From positions 186,001-250,000 of the forward strand of contig NZ_OPYL01000002.1 of NCBI RefSeq assembly GCF_900343125.1: a stretch of DNA of 64,000 bases. The letters are read 5' to 3'. Made by a program: the position numbers and the translations under genes. The notes under the pieces were generated by a model that saw only the letters and a list, made by a program, of their open reading frames with translations, was not told the DNA's origin and did no database searches. Of the stretch, positions 62,831 to 64,000 are shown piece after piece. Numbering within the stretch: position 1 is the stretch's first letter; the number at the start of each line of letters is the position of its first letter. This DNA is from Dysgonomonas sp. Marseille-P4361 (lineage in GTDB: Bacteria > Bacteroidota > Bacteroidia > Bacteroidales > Dysgonomonadaceae).

Positions 62831-63769
62831 TTATTTTTCAATTTTTACTTTTTCTATATCCAAGTCTGCTTTAGACTTACTAACAGTCACTAGATATACG
62901 CCACCAAAAATAAGTAGTGCCGCAATTAATTTTTCCATTGTGAACCGATCCATCCCCATTGATATTGCAACACCTGATGCTATTAAAGGCTGAAGATTGT
63001 TGTACATAGAAATAGTTGTTGGTCTTATTCTTCGTTGGGCTAAAGGAATACACAGGTAAGTGATAAATGTTGCCCCTATCAATGCAAATCCTAGACAAAG
63101 GAATGGAGTGATATCGGTTTGTTGAAACAATGGGGCTTCCATTACATACTTGTACCCGATAGGTAAATCGATTATTGCAGCAAATAAGAACATCCATTTC
63201 ATCATCGTTATAGGAGAGTATTTTGTCGATAATGGGCGGGTGATTACCAAATAGAAGGAATAAAAAAGTTGAGCCCCAAGTACAGAAAGGTCTCCAAATA
63301 GAGCAGACCCTTCGCCAGCACTAGCTACATTGTTACTCGTATAGACTAAAAATATAGCTCCTGCTCCTCCAACGACAACTCCTCCTGCTTTTTTGAAGGT
63401 TATTGGTTCTTTCAATATAATGGCTGCTAAAATCATAGCAAACAAAGGGCCACTTGTTGTGATAATAGAAGCGTCTACCGATGAGGTCTGTCCTAAGCCA
63501 ATAGCAAACAGACTCTGATTAATTAACATGCCGCTAAGACCTCCAATGCAAAGTATCAGTAAGTCTTTTCTTTCAACTTTCTCTTTCTTTGTAAACAGAG
63601 AAACGAACCAAAAAGCAGTAGCTGCAAAGCCCATGCGTAGCAGGGTCATTGCCATAGGAGAAAGAAAGCCCTCGGTGTAAAGGTACTTATTGATTGGAAT
63701 ATTCAATCCGAATATCGTCATAACGAAGAGCATGATAAGATGCCCTTGTTGTTTTTGAGAGAGAGTCAT
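62831..63769 (-). CDS. EamA/DMT-superfamily transporter
   Basis: A 312-residue inner-membrane protein with ten predicted helices in two EamA halves (FGLNIPINKYLYTEGFLSPMAMTLLRMGFAA; ALFGDLSVLGAQLFYSFYLVITRPLS). The pattern FVTIFGLNIPINK plus TSGPLFAMILAAIILKEPITF is standard for drug/metabolite exporters of this family. Substrate is unknown. It ends with a short basic cytosolic tail. Confidence 0.9.
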   Translation of the reverse strand: MTLSQKQQGHLIMLFVMTIFGLNIPINKYLYTEGFLSPMAMTLLRMGFAATAFWFVSLFTKKEKVERKDLLILCIGGLSGMLINQSLFAIGLGQTSSVDASIITTSGPLFAMILAAIILKEPITFKKAGGVVVGGAGAIFLVYTSNNVASAGEGSALFGDLSVLGAQLFYSFYLVITRPLSTKYSPITMMKWMFLFAAIIDLPIGYKYVMEAPLFQQTDITPFLCLGFALIGATFITYLCIPLAQRRIRPTTISMYNNLQPLIASGVAISMGMDRFTMEKLIAALLIFGGVYLVTVSKSKADLDIEKVKIEK

Positions 63770-63798
63770 ATTTTATAAACGAAACAACGTTTTCTTGT

Positions 63799-64000
63799 TC
63801 AATCCTTTTTTGTATTCTCTAGTTTGTGAATCTGCTTGTCTTGGAGTTTAGAGAAAAATAGGAGCATACATATAGCTCCAATCATAGCACAAAACATATC
63901 AGACTGCGTATCCCATTCATATCCCTGCATTCCTAGAAAGTCATCAGCTCCATCTTTGGAAAGGAGTGCGACCCACCATTCTATAAGTTCATAAACAGCA
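63799..64000 (-). CDS. DUF2238 (YjdF-like) membrane protein, C-terminal fragment at window edge
   Basis: The minus frame runs in from the window edge and ends at TGA 63799-63801. The visible 67 residues read YELIEWW, FLGMQGYEWDTQSDM, a hydrophobic helix (CAMIGAICMLLFF) and a charged tail. The GxQGxxWDxQxDM pattern is the mark of DUF2238/YjdF membrane proteins. The N-terminal part lies outside the window. Function of the family is unknown. Confidence 0.8.
   Translation of the reverse strand, partial: AVYELIEWWVALLSKDGADDFLGMQGYEWDTQSDMFCAMIGAICMLLFFSKLQDKQIHKLENTKKD

Overview
The window looks like chromosomal DNA of an AT-rich member of the Bacteroidales, plausibly a Dysgonomonas-like genus (the genus is inference). 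Direct support: two SusC/SusD-type loci (one broken), many LxxC lipoproteins, DUF4252 and META-domain proteins, a FeoA-FeoB fusion, a GT3-type glycogen synthase, TamL, a PorE-like OmpA protein, and repeated Bacteroidetes-type promoters (TTG, about 19-21 nt, TAnnTTTG).

Layout. 1-3.4 kb: LOG-family nucleotide hydrolase (cut by the window edge), lipoprotein, polytopic membrane protein, YccF protein. 3.5-8.3 kb: small lipoprotein, then glycogen phosphorylase and glycogen synthase on the minus strand. 8.5-10.1 kb: coupled small protein and acyltransferase, then an omega-amidase-like nitrilase. 10.1-10.9 kb: a two-domain META lipoprotein gene split by an in-frame TAG. 11.1-13.6 kb: DUF4252, DUF4252, ECF sigma factor, anti-sigma-like protein, DUF4252, behind a possible ECF promoter. 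13.8-15.9 kb: secreted esterase and DUF1080 protein. 16-20.36 kb: a decaying minus-strand nutrient-uptake operon, with SusD lacking its N-terminus, an intact zinc metallohydrolase lipoprotein, DUF4302 split by TAG, and a BACON-like lipoprotein.

20.34-26.45 kb: a compact integrative element of about 6 kb in a tRNA-Ser(GGA) gene, bounded by 98-bp perfect direct repeats. It carries a tyrosine recombinase, a single-subunit (family A-like) polymerase with recognisable A, B and C motifs, two membrane-anchored proteins of unknown function and one or two tiny membrane peptides. No relaxase, capsid or known plasmid initiator was seen. This is the most unusual part of the window.

26.5-35 kb: tRNA-Ser, small secreted proteins, catalase, a NAD(P)-binding protein and MutS2. 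35.4-44.5 kb: FeoAB, a SusC/SusD/lipoprotein operon, the FeoB-associated Cys-rich protein, and a strong candidate for a free-standing structured ncRNA with its own promoter, closing helix and terminator. 44.6-49 kb: pyrE, SRPBCC, argH, serB, dps. 49-54 kb: ABC-F protein, peroxiredoxin, an ATP-grasp-like unknown, TrmH methyltransferase, VOC protein. 54.1-64 kb: TamL, TPR protein, DUF4835 and PorE-like OmpA pair, TRIC-type channel, MnmA, small secreted protein, EamA transporter, and a DUF2238 fragment at the edge.

Most of the window is core metabolism and envelope biology. The accessory parts are the tRNA-Ser element and the damaged SusD operon beside it.
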